Assembly (NCBI RefSeq): GCF_050278625.1
Contig: NZ_JBNNTI010000004.1
Span: forward strand, 1-64,000
Length of the DNA: 64,000 nucleotides
From: Viridibacillus sp050278625
Lineage (GTDB): Bacteria; Bacillota; Bacilli; Bacillales_A; Planococcaceae
Direction of reading: 5' to 3'
Part shown: positions 1 to 7,366 of the stretch, piece by piece
Layout of the letters: each line of letters opens with the position of its first letter
Numbering within the stretch: the stretch's first letter is position 1
Made by a program: the position numbers and the translations under genes
Notes under the pieces: model-generated
The model's database searches: none
Seen by the model: the letters and a program-made list of their open reading frames with translations, nothing else
Told to the model about the DNA's origin: nothing

Positions 1-58
1 TGTATTAGGCACGCCGCCAGCGTTCGTCCTGAGCCAGGATCAAACTCTCCATAAAAGT
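1..58 (-). rRNA. 16S rRNA, 5' end only
   Basis: The reverse complement contains the universal 16S opening, GAGTTTGATCCTGGCTCAG, followed by GACGAACGCTGGCGGC. Only the first ~58 nt of the gene lie in the window; the rest continues to the left. The mature 5' end is placed by analogy with Bacillus (just before TATGGAGAG) and may be off by a few bases. The gene heads an rRNA operon next to ygxA, the same arrangement as at B. subtilis rrnD. Confidence 0.96.
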
Positions 59-233
59 AGTTTGAAAGCTCATTAGCTTTGCTAGCGTATCATCCGAAGA
101 TGATATCTATTTTTTCGTTTTGACCCACCAACAGAGTTGGTGTCCAAAAACATTTATTGATTAACGTCTTGCTTGTTCAGTTTTCAAGGTTCATTTTGTT
201 GTTGATGTCGTTACTTGCGACAGCGACTTTAAT

Positions 234-262
234 ATCTTAACACCATTCATTTTCTGTGTCAA
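234..262 (-). promoter_or_regulatory. rrn promoter P2
   Basis: On the minus strand, TTGACA (257-262) and TAAGAT (234-239) are separated by exactly 17 bp. It reads toward the 16S gene about 175 nt away, the usual position of the downstream promoter of a tandem rrn pair. The leader between it and the 16S gene contains the CTTGAAAACTGAAC motif common in Bacillus rRNA leaders and spacers. Confidence 0.85.
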
Positions 263-331
263 TAACTTTTTCAGAAAAGTTTTTCAAGTGAAAGTTTTAA
301 GTTTCAACAACACGTCTTAGCGACAATTAAT

Positions 332-361
332 ATAATACAATAGTGTCGATATATATGTCAA
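332..361 (-). promoter_or_regulatory. rrn promoter P1
   Basis: On the minus strand, TTGACA (356-361) is followed after 18 bp by TATTAT (332-337). It lies about 95 bp upstream of P2, giving the tandem arrangement typical of Bacillales rRNA operons. Confidence 0.75.
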
Positions 362-382
362 CACTTTTTCAAAAAGAATTTT

Positions 383-401
383 GAGGCGTTTTGAACGCCT
401 C
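383..401 (-). terminator. ygxA terminator
   Basis: An 8-bp perfect stem GAGGCGTT/AACGCCTC with a 3-nt loop directly follows the ygxA stop codon on the minus strand. The T-rich tract after it is interrupted. It separates ygxA from the rrn promoters. Confidence 0.65.
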
Positions 402-414
402 AATTACTATACAA

Positions 415-1290
415 CTAATCAGCAATTTCTTCAACCTTATAATCTCTATGATATATGTTATTTCCCTTAGTCTCTACACGCTCTACAGAGATATATCCTT
501 TGTCTATTAAGTATTCGATGAAAACTTCAAGGTTAACTGAATAGTTTTTTAGCTCCTCTTGTTCATGCAATTCTTGAATTGTCCAGAAGTCTTTCTGAGA
601 CATTACTTCTAAAACATGCGTTGCTCCATCTGCAGTACGAGAATGAATGAAGAACTCACTTGCTAAAAATAATAGCTCTAATCGTTTGTCCAATGATTCT
701 TCACTCGTAATAAGTTCTTCATATAATTTATAAATGGCTGGATCAATTTGTTTTACTTGCGACCATACTGTAACCTCAGGATATAGTCCTCTATCCATTA
801 CAGCAAGACGCGCTAAATGATGCAATGATTCAACAACATGATTATATGCATCTAAGTAATTTTTCTCTTCGAAGCATACTTTGCCTTCTAAGTATCTGCG
901 AATTAACTTTGCAAATTCAATACCCATTTTGATTTTCCGACCATAGAAAGGGAACTCTTTTAGTTCCTTTTTCAAATTAGAAAGATACTCATTACGATCA
1001 AATAGTACTTTTCCAAAGAATAGCCAATCTACTATCTTCTTATTAGTTCCTACTAATAACCATTTGTTTAACTGCTTCTCAGAAATAATATGCATAGCAG
1101 CCTTCTTATCTTTAAATGTATAGTGTTTTGTAAAGACAGGTCGCTCACTTTGTTTTGTTATAATAAGAAGAATCGTATCAAATGTATCTGTTATCGGGCT
1201 AACTTCTTCCCTTTTTTCTATTAAAATCACACCTATTGTATTCGGGTGACTTGCTCGTTCTTGGTATATGGGTCGTAGTAGCTGCTCCAT
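415..1290 (-). CDS. ygxA: YgxA-like nucleotidyltransferase-like protein
   Basis: A 291-aa cytoplasmic protein. It is recognised by its place between an rRNA operon and the divergent ygzB-perR pair, as for B. subtilis ygxA, and by general resemblance to that family. YgxA proteins are described as having a nucleotidyltransferase-like N-terminal domain, but no catalytic motif could be picked out with certainty and the biological role is unknown. The start at 1290 is chosen because AGGAGGAT lies 4 nt upstream; an upstream in-frame start would add 28 residues without a ribosome site. The gene is monocistronic, with a hairpin after the stop. Confidence 0.8.
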   Translation of the reverse strand: MEQLLRPIYQERASHPNTIGVILIEKREEVSPITDTFDTILLIITKQSERPVFTKHYTFKDKKAAMHIISEKQLNKWLLVGTNKKIVDWLFFGKVLFDRNEYLSNLKKELKEFPFYGRKIKMGIEFAKLIRRYLEGKVCFEEKNYLDAYNHVVESLHHLARLAVMDRGLYPEVTVWSQVKQIDPAIYKLYEELITSEESLDKRLELLFLASEFFIHSRTADGATHVLEVMSQKDFWTIQELHEQEELKNYSVNLEVFIEYLIDKGYISVERVETKGNNIYHRDYKVEEIAD

Positions 1291-1430
1291 AATGATCCTC
1301 CTATAGTCAATAGTCAATTTACTCTGTCTTAAACTTTCGACAAAAATAATAAGATTCCTGCATAAAATTTTCACTTCATATTACGATATCATTTTGTGTT
1401 ATAGTATGTTGTAGATTAGGAGGCTTACAA

Positions 1431-1787
1431 ATGAAACCATATAAAAACAAGATAAATAAAATTCGTTCATTTGCTTTATCTCTCATATTTATTGGGTTTA
1501 TCATCATGTACGGTGCCATTTTCTTCAGAGAACACCAATGGTTAGTTATTATCTTCATGACGCTAGGTATCCTCTGTATTCTTGGAAGTACTTTTGTTTA
1601 TGGATGGATTGGATTCCTTTCAACTCGAGCAGTATTAGTAGAATGTCCGGGTTGCCATAAACACACGAAAGTTCTTGGCCGTGTAGATATGTGTATGTAT
1701 TGCAATGAACCACTTACTTTAGATCCTTCATTAGAAGGACAAGAGTTTGATCAATCACTCAACAATCGCACAAAGCGTAAAGATTAA
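1431..1787 (+). CDS. ygzB: YgzB family membrane protein
   Basis: A 118-aa protein with two hydrophobic segments (about residues 12-32 and 37-62) followed by a small cytoplasmic C-terminal part. That part holds two Cys-x2-Cys pairs (CPGC and CMYC), which look like a zinc ribbon. Length and position between ygxA and perR match B. subtilis ygzB. AGGAGG precedes the ATG at 7-8 nt. It is divergent from ygxA and convergent with perR, with a terminator on each side. Function is unknown. Confidence 0.85.
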   Translation: MKPYKNKINKIRSFALSLIFIGFIIMYGAIFFREHQWLVIIFMTLGILCILGSTFVYGWIGFLSTRAVLVECPGCHKHTKVLGRVDMCMYCNEPLTLDPSLEGQEFDQSLNNRTKRKD

Positions 1788-1795
1788 TGCCTTCG

Positions 1796-1827
1796 CCTCG
1801 TTACTAAATTGTAACGAGGTTTTTTTA
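1796..1827 (+). terminator. ygzB terminator
   Basis: Perfect 9-bp stem CCTCGTTAC/GTAACGAGG followed by a run of seven T on the plus strand, just after the ygzB stop. Confidence 0.9.
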
Positions 1828-1854
1828 TCAAAAAGAGCATTAAATAGTTTACCA

Positions 1855-1898
1855 TAAAAAGAAGCTACCTATGTGTCATTATTGACAGTTAAGTAGCT
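1855..1898 (-). terminator. perR terminator
   Basis: On the minus strand, AGCTAC...GTAGCT closes a longer imperfect stem (ACTGTC/GACACA region) followed by TTCTTTTT. It lies directly after the perR stop. Confidence 0.75.
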
Positions 1899-1905
1899 CC
1901 CTTTC

Positions 1906-2349
1906 TTATTGAACTTTCGTAGCTTGCTCAGTACACGTTGGACAAGTTCCGTAAATTTCCATACGGTGTGAATTGATTTTGAAGCCAGTGACATGAGCGG
2001 CGAAATGTTCAACCTCATCAAGCCCTGGGTAATGGAAGTCTACGATTTTTCCACAGCTTTCACAAATAATGTGATAATGCTTATTTGTAACAAAATCAAA
2101 ACGACTAGCGTTATCCCCGTAAGTTAATTCTTTTACTAACCCTGATTCTCGGAATACACGTAGATTATTATAAACCGTTGCTACACTCATATTAGGGAAT
2201 TTCCCTTCAAGTGCTTTGTATATTTCATCAGCTGTTGGATGTGACATTGATTCGATTAAGTACTCTAAAATAGCATGACGTTGGGGAGTAATCCTTACGC
2301 CAGTTGTCTTTAGCGTGTCTAGAGCGCTTTTTAATTGCACCTCAGTCAT
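1906..2349 (-). CDS. perR: Peroxide-responsive repressor PerR (Fur family)
   Basis: A 147-aa Fur-family metalloregulator that represses peroxide-stress genes until Fe-catalysed oxidation of histidine ligands inactivates it. With the start at 2349 the numbering matches B. subtilis PerR: regulatory metal ligands H37, D85, H91, H93, D104 and structural zinc cysteines C96, C99, C136, C139. This start is also supported by GAGGTG 7 nt upstream; in-frame starts at 2355 and 2364 sit on or before that site. The winged helix is in residues 1-80. A Per box lies 33 bp upstream of the start, implying autorepression. Confidence 0.96.
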   Translation of the reverse strand: MTEVQLKSALDTLKTTGVRITPQRHAILEYLIESMSHPTADEIYKALEGKFPNMSVATVYNNLRVFRESGLVKELTYGDNASRFDFVTNKHYHIICESCGKIVDFHYPGLDEVEHFAAHVTGFKINSHRMEIYGTCPTCTEQATKVQ

Positions 2350-2382
2350 CGCCATGCACCTCAATTCATAAAAATTATTAGT

Positions 2383-2397
2383 TTATAATTGTTATAA
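2383..2397. promoter_or_regulatory. Per box upstream of perR
   Basis: TTATAATTGTTATAA matches the PerR operator consensus TTATAATNATTATAA at 13 of the 14 defined positions. It lies 33 bp upstream of the perR start codon, as expected for autoregulation. Confidence 0.85.
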
Positions 2398-2596
2398 TTA
2401 GTTTACTTAACAACTAGGGCAAATGTCAACATATCCATCTACAAGTCACCTTTTTGGTCGTGTATTCAATAAGGTATTATTTATTATCAATAGAAAACCG
2501 GTATAAATTAGCATAAATTTATCATTTCATTCCTAATAGCATTCTCAATTGCCTTACATGAATGATACTTTCTCCATCAACTTTAAAAGTTCCTGA

Positions 2597-3541
2597 TTAG
2601 TATCCCTTAGTAATATCCATTTTGTTAATGAGTTCTGTATCTCCCTCTAACCATTTTTTTAAGTTAGTTTTAAAAATTTCTAAACTACGCTCCAAATATC
2701 TAGAAGAGTGGCTTGAGACATGAGGTGAAACAGTTACATTAGTCATCTGCCAAAAAGGATGACTTGATGGAAGAGGTTCTTCTTCATATACGTCCAATAT
2801 TGCATGTGCGATCTCGTCCTCATTTAACGCATCCATCAATACATCCGTTGACACTAAATCTCCGCGGCCAAAGTTCATGAATAAAGTAGTGTCTTTCATC
2901 GCTTCGAAATGTTCGCTTTGTAACAAATGACGTGTACCAGGAGTACTTGGCAAAACAGAAATAACTATATCCGAACTAGATAAAGCCTTTTGCAAAGTAC
3001 TAAAAGAAATCATATCATCCATATAATCTGCCTGATGTCCTGAACGATTACATCCTATTGTATGTACACCAAAAGCTTGTAACAATCGCCCAATCTCTGA
3101 ACCAATTGCGCCAGGTCCTAAAATGAGTGCCGTTGAACCATGAAGCTCTGTAGCTTTCGGCTTACGGCTCCATCCTGCTTTCTTCTCTTGTTCATATATC
3201 CATGTCAGTCCACGTTTATACGATAGAATATGTGCGAGTACAGATTCTGCCATTGGAATTTTATGAATACCACGTACATTTGAAACAACAATACCACGCT
3301 CAGCGATTTCCTTTTGAGGCATCTTCTCGATCCCTGCAGAAGCGACCATAATCCATTTTAACTTCTCTGCTATACTGACATGCTGTTCTCCAAGATCTTC
3401 ACCATAAGTGACAACAACTTCTGCCTCTTTTAAAACAGCATGATCTATTTTTTCATGAAAGATAAACTCAATAGTAGGAAAATCTTGTAGGATTCCCTCT
3501 TTTAAATCCGGTCTCGGATCAAATGTAAAATATACCTTCAT
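2597..3541 (-). CDS. D-2-hydroxyacid dehydrogenase (NAD-dependent)
   Basis: A 314-aa member of the D-isomer-specific 2-hydroxyacid dehydrogenase family; substrate cannot be told from sequence. The NAD-binding Rossmann segment GPGAIGSEIG is near residue 142. The catalytic trio is visible as Arg in FMNFGRGDLV, Glu in DVYEEEPLP and His in VSPHVSSHS. The ATG follows GGGAGAG. The gene begins 3 bp after the bcp stop, so the two form an operon, and by that link it may share the peroxide-stress control proposed for bcp. Confidence 0.88.
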   Translation of the reverse strand: MKVYFTFDPRPDLKEGILQDFPTIEFIFHEKIDHAVLKEAEVVVTYGEDLGEQHVSIAEKLKWIMVASAGIEKMPQKEIAERGIVVSNVRGIHKIPMAESVLAHILSYKRGLTWIYEQEKKAGWSRKPKATELHGSTALILGPGAIGSEIGRLLQAFGVHTIGCNRSGHQADYMDDMISFSTLQKALSSSDIVISVLPSTPGTRHLLQSEHFEAMKDTTLFMNFGRGDLVSTDVLMDALNEDEIAHAILDVYEEEPLPSSHPFWQMTNVTVSPHVSSHSSRYLERSLEIFKTNLKKWLEGDTELINKMDITKGY

Positions 3542-3544
3542 CTA

Positions 3545-4018
3545 TTACTCTCCCTTCTCACGTATATAAGTTAGGACTGCTTCAATATGCCCCTTCACCC
3601 GGACTTTTCGCCACTCTTTAATAACTACCCCATTTTCATCTATTATTAAAGTAGTGCGTTCAATCCCCATATATTCACGACCATACATTTTCTTCAATTT
3701 CCAAACGCCGTATTCCTCCGCAACAGCATGATCCTCATCCACTAATAACGAAAATGGTAAACCATGCTTTTCTATAAATTTCTCATGTCTTTTTTCATTA
3801 TCAGGACTTATACCTAAAACAACAGTATTTAAATCCGAAAAATCACCGTAATGATCTCTAAAATCACACGCTTCTGTAGTGCAACCTGGTGTCATATCTT
3901 TTGGATAAAAATATAGCACAACTGATTTTTTTCCATTATAATCTGCAAGTGATACCAGTTCGCCTAGCTCATTTTTTAATGTGAAATTTGGTGCTTGTTG
4001 ACCTTCTAGTATTGTCAT
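3545..4018 (-). CDS. bcp: Thioredoxin-dependent peroxiredoxin Bcp
   Basis: A 157-aa atypical 2-Cys peroxiredoxin (AhpC/TSA fold) that reduces hydrogen peroxide and organic peroxides with thioredoxin. The active-site segment PKDMTPGCTTEACDFRD carries the peroxidatic Cys46 and the resolving Cys51. The start at 4018 is set by AGGAGG 6 nt upstream; the longer frame (to 4036) has its start upstream of this site. First gene of a two-gene operon with the dehydrogenase. The neighbourhood corresponds to ygaF (bcp) beside perR in B. subtilis. Confidence 0.95.
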   Translation of the reverse strand: MTILEGQQAPNFTLKNELGELVSLADYNGKKSVVLYFYPKDMTPGCTTEACDFRDHYGDFSDLNTVVLGISPDNEKRHEKFIEKHGLPFSLLVDEDHAVAEEYGVWKLKKMYGREYMGIERTTLIIDENGVVIKEWRKVRVKGHIEAVLTYIREKGE

Positions 4019-4038
4019 ATTTTTCCTCCTGTTCACTT

Positions 4039-4053
4039 TTACAATAATTGTAT
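4039..4053. promoter_or_regulatory. Possible Per box upstream of bcp
   Basis: TTACAATAATTGTAT contains the perfect inverted repeat TACAAT-A-ATTGTA and matches the Per consensus at 11 of 14 defined positions. It lies about 20 bp upstream of the bcp start. It is weaker than the perR and pfeT sites, so binding is a guess. Confidence 0.45.
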
Positions 4054-4207
4054 CAATTTTTTTGAAGAAACGTCGTTTTTTTGTCTACACTATAGTTTAT
4101 CAGCATAAGTTAATTAAGATAATGGATAATCCATTGTTGACCATTTTTAGGTAATCAGTTAAAGTAGCGGAATACTAGTATACAGAAAGAGAGGTTACCC
4201 ATTTCAA

Positions 4208-5299
4208 ATGAAATTAGGTGCCCGTATTTTAAAAACCGGTGTAGCAATTGTATTTGCACTATATATTGCAAATTTGCTTAACTTGCCATCGCCCGTCTTT
4301 GCTGGCATTGCTGCTATTTTCGCAATCCAACCATCTATTTATCGCTCATATTTAACAATTCTAGAACAAGTACAATCGAATTTAATTGGCGCTGCAATCG
4401 CTGTATCATTTGGGTTATTATTCGGCCATCAATATGTAGCTGTTGGATTAGCTGCTATCATAACTATTTCTATCGTCATTCGACTTGGTTTAGAAAATTG
4501 TATTTCCTTATCTCTTGTAACCGTCATTGCGATTTTAGAAGTCCAAGGTGATGATTTTCTTACTTTCGGTTTGATTCGATTTGTTACAGTACTCATCGGG
4601 GTACTTGCAGCCTTTGTTGTAAACCTTGTCTTTTTACCACCTCGTTATGAGACAAGATTATTTCATTCAATCCATCTATTGCAGGATGAAATTATTCGCT
4701 GGACACGTCTTGCTGTTCGTCAAGCATCTGAACATACATCAACGAAACAATCTTTGAGAAAATTAAAAGAGCATTATCTAAAGCTCAACCAGTTGTATTC
4801 ATTTTATAAGGAAGAACGTAGATATATAAAAAATGAAAAGCATGTAAAAGCAAGAAAGCTAGTTGTTTACAGACAAATGATTACAACATCAAAAAAAAGT
4901 TTAGAAGTTTTGCAAAGACTTCATTTACATGAAAACGAGTTATCAAAACTTCCTGAGCAGTTTCATATTATGATTCAAGAACGTTTAGATTTCTTACTCA
5001 CCTATCACGAACAACTCTTTTTGAAATATTCAGGGAAACTTAAACCAGAACATAAGGCATGGATTGGTCAAGAGGAGTATTTACAAAGAAACGAAGTAAT
5101 GGATATTTTCGCAGAACAAATTGCAATTTCACGCGAAAATGATGAGGATGAAGAATTTTCAAGCTATCATTTACTGCATATACTCTCTCGTATTTTAGAT
5201 TACGAGGAAAACTTAGAACATCTAGATACTCTTATAATGTCGTATCAAAATCATCACGGTGATGAAATCAAACTTGAAATTGAAGACAGCATATTCTAA
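4208..5299 (+). CDS. YgaE-like aromatic acid exporter (FUSC/ArAE) family membrane protein
   Basis: A 363-aa protein. The first ~145 residues hold about five hydrophobic segments typical of the ArAE/FUSC fold, followed by a charged, largely helical cytoplasmic domain (~150-363). Length, architecture and position near bcp-perR match B. subtilis YgaE. The family is named for aromatic acid export, but the substrate here is unknown. The ribosome site AGAGAGG is about 13 nt from the ATG, longer than usual, and no better start was found. It ends in a bidirectional terminator shared with the facing importer operon. Confidence 0.8.
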   Translation: MKLGARILKTGVAIVFALYIANLLNLPSPVFAGIAAIFAIQPSIYRSYLTILEQVQSNLIGAAIAVSFGLLFGHQYVAVGLAAIITISIVIRLGLENCISLSLVTVIAILEVQGDDFLTFGLIRFVTVLIGVLAAFVVNLVFLPPRYETRLFHSIHLLQDEIIRWTRLAVRQASEHTSTKQSLRKLKEHYLKLNQLYSFYKEERRYIKNEKHVKARKLVVYRQMITTSKKSLEVLQRLHLHENELSKLPEQFHIMIQERLDFLLTYHEQLFLKYSGKLKPEHKAWIGQEEYLQRNEVMDIFAEQIAISRENDEDEEFSSYHLLHILSRILDYEENLEHLDTLIMSYQNHHGDEIKLEIEDSIF

Positions 5300-5345
5300 A
5301 AAAAGCATCCAATGTATCGTTTTAACCGACACATTGGATGCTTTT
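5298..5345. terminator. Bidirectional terminator
   Basis: AAAAGCATCCAATGT pairs with ACATTGGATGCTTTT (perfect 15-bp stem) between the convergent ygaE-like gene and the importer operon. T-runs occur in both directions. Confidence 0.9.
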
Positions 5346-5350
5346 ATCAT

Positions 5351-6247
5351 TTAGTTTTTCATTTTAGGATCAAGTGCGTCTCTTAAACCATCACCCATTA
5401 AGTTAAACCCTAAAACAGTTAGCATAATCGCTAAACCTGGGAAAATCATAGTCCACGGGGCATTTATTAAATAGATACGTGCATCTGCTAGCATTTTACC
5501 CCATTCAGGAGTAGGGGCTTCTGCTCCAAGCCCCAGAAAACCAAGTGCAGCCGCTTCAATAATTGCAGATGCGATGGCAAGTGTTCCTTGCACAACAACC
5601 GGTGTCATTGAATTCGGTAAAATATGCGAAAAAAGAATCCGAGCATCCTTCATACCGATCGCTTTTGCAGATGTAATATACTCTTCCTGCTTAATACTCA
5701 ATACCTTCGAACGAATAAGTCTTCCAAAGTTAGGAACATTAATAATTGCAATAGCAATTAATGCGTTTTGCAAAGATGGTCCAAGTATTGATACAACTGC
5801 TATGGCAAGTAATATACTTGGAAACGCTAACATAATATCGAAAATTCGTGAGATGATTGTATCAATCCACCGGCCATAATAGCCAGCAATAATCCCTAAC
5901 ATACTTCCTACTACAACTGAACCAATTACCGAGAAAAAACCAACCCAAAGTGATATTCTTGCGCCGTGAACGACCCGTGAAAAAATATCCCGACCAAAAT
6001 CATCTGTACCAAACCAATGATCAGCTGATGGTGGCTGTAATCGATTCTTTAACACCTGGTCATTAATTCCTTCTGGAACAAACAGTGGACCAAATATAGC
6101 GAGAAGGATGAAGAACAAAACGATTACTGCCCCAACAAGCGCAGCTTTACTTTTCTTAAAACTACGCCACGCTTCTTTCCATGGACCAACCGATTGATCT
6201 TGTTTAATAACTACGTCTCTAGTTGCATTCGGTGCCATTTCAGACAT
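5351..6247 (-). CDS. Peptide ABC transporter permease (AppC/DppC/OppC type)
   Basis: A 298-aa inner-membrane permease. The N-terminal OppC-type segment contains the first transmembrane helix (~35-58), followed by the BPD_transp_1 core with five more helices. The EAA loop for ATPase contact is the segment around SAKAIGMKDARILFSHILPN. With the AppB-type partner it forms the channel of a di/oligopeptide importer. Last gene of a five-gene operon whose order (ATPase, ATPase, binding protein, permease, permease) equals B. subtilis appDFABC. GGGAG precedes the ATG. The exact peptide specificity is not determinable. Confidence 0.9.
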   Translation of the reverse strand: MSEMAPNATRDVVIKQDQSVGPWKEAWRSFKKSKAALVGAVIVLFFILLAIFGPLFVPEGINDQVLKNRLQPPSADHWFGTDDFGRDIFSRVVHGARISLWVGFFSVIGSVVVGSMLGIIAGYYGRWIDTIISRIFDIMLAFPSILLAIAVVSILGPSLQNALIAIAIINVPNFGRLIRSKVLSIKQEEYITSAKAIGMKDARILFSHILPNSMTPVVVQGTLAIASAIIEAAALGFLGLGAEAPTPEWGKMLADARIYLINAPWTMIFPGLAIMLTVLGFNLMGDGLRDALDPKMKN

Positions 6248-6264
6248 ATTGGACTCCCCCTTCC

Positions 6265-7269
6265 TTAGTCATATTTAATCCTTGGATCAATAAGACTATA
6301 TAAAATATCTACAATTAAATTAATCATGACGAAAACAAAAGCAATCACTAAAATACCAGATTGTATAACCGGATAATCTCGGAATCCAATAGCATCGTAA
6401 ATGTAGCGACCAATACCTGGCCAACTGAAGATTGTTTCTGTTAAGATAGCCCCACCTAATAGGAGTCCCATCTGCAAACCAATTACCGTTAATACAGGAA
6501 TGATGGCATTTTTGAGAGCATGTTTATATACAACCCAAAACATCTTCTGCCCCTTGGCTCTTGCTGTTCGAACATAATCAGAACGCATCACTTCGAGCAT
6601 ACTTGAACGAGTCATTCGTGCAATAATTGCCATTGGAATTGTCGCTAATGCAACTGCAGGCAATATTAAATGTTTTAATACATCCCAAAGCTGATCAAAT
6701 CGACCATGAATAATCGTATCTACAACATACAAGTATGTAATAGGATCGACAGGATTCCTGGCATCCTCTCTACCTGATGTCGGGAGTAAATCCATTTGAA
6801 CACCAAATACCCACTGCCCCATTAAACCTAACCAGAAAATAGGCATAGATACACCGATAAGCGCTAAAATCATTGCAAAATAATCAAACCAAGAATTTTG
6901 GAACCATGCTGAAACAATTCCTGCATTCACTCCAATGATTACTGCTAAAATCATTGCAAAGAGAGCCAATTCAAATGTCGCTGCTAAATACGGCCACAAT
7001 TCACTTGATACAGCTGCTTTCGTACGCATTGACTCACCTAAATCACCTGTCAATAAGTCACCTAAATAATTAACGTACTGAATATACCAAGGGTTATCCA
7101 ATCCTAGGCTTGCTCGCAATGCTGCTCTTGCTTCTTTTGTAGCCTGCTGTCCTAAAATTACTTGAGCAGGATCCCCCGGAATTGCACGTATAATTAAAAA
7201 CACAATAAAGGTCATTCCGAGCAAAACCGGGATTAACTGTAATAGTCTTTTTCCAATATAGTGAAGCAT
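6265..7269 (-). CDS. Peptide ABC transporter permease (AppB/DppB/OppB type)
   Basis: A 334-aa permease with an N-terminal helix (~6-28), a periplasmic-side region and the conserved membrane core. The EAA loop is around RTARAKGQKMFWVVYKHALK. It carries an extra loop after the GREDARNPVD segment, as in E. coli DppB. The ATG at 7269 is preferred because GGAGAGG lies 8 nt upstream; the GTG at 7278 sits against the ribosome site. It is separated from the binding-protein gene by a terminator-like hairpin and from the next permease gene by 17 bp. Confidence 0.9.
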   Translation of the reverse strand: MLHYIGKRLLQLIPVLLGMTFIVFLIIRAIPGDPAQVILGQQATKEARAALRASLGLDNPWYIQYVNYLGDLLTGDLGESMRTKAAVSSELWPYLAATFELALFAMILAVIIGVNAGIVSAWFQNSWFDYFAMILALIGVSMPIFWLGLMGQWVFGVQMDLLPTSGREDARNPVDPITYLYVVDTIIHGRFDQLWDVLKHLILPAVALATIPMAIIARMTRSSMLEVMRSDYVRTARAKGQKMFWVVYKHALKNAIIPVLTVIGLQMGLLLGGAILTETIFSWPGIGRYIYDAIGFRDYPVIQSGILVIAFVFVMINLIVDILYSLIDPRIKYD

Positions 7270-7313
7270 CTTCTTCACCTCTCCATCTCAATCATGTTGA
7301 ATAACTCTCGTTT

Positions 7314-7349
7314 GAAAAAACTCGCCCTCCGCCAAATAAGCGAAAGGCG
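7314..7349 (-). terminator. Intra-operon attenuator hairpin
   Basis: On the minus strand an imperfect stem (CGCCTT...AGGGCG with an inner CGC/GCG) is followed by AGTTTTTT. It sits between the binding-protein gene and the permease genes. Such partial terminators are common in ABC importer operons and would give more binding protein than permease. Confidence 0.65.
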
Positions 7350-7366
7350 TAGTTTAGTTGTCTATC

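Noticed and set aside
1376..1558. 60-codon minus-strand ORF opposite ygzB
   Set aside because: It lies antisense to the ygzB start and lacks a ribosome site.
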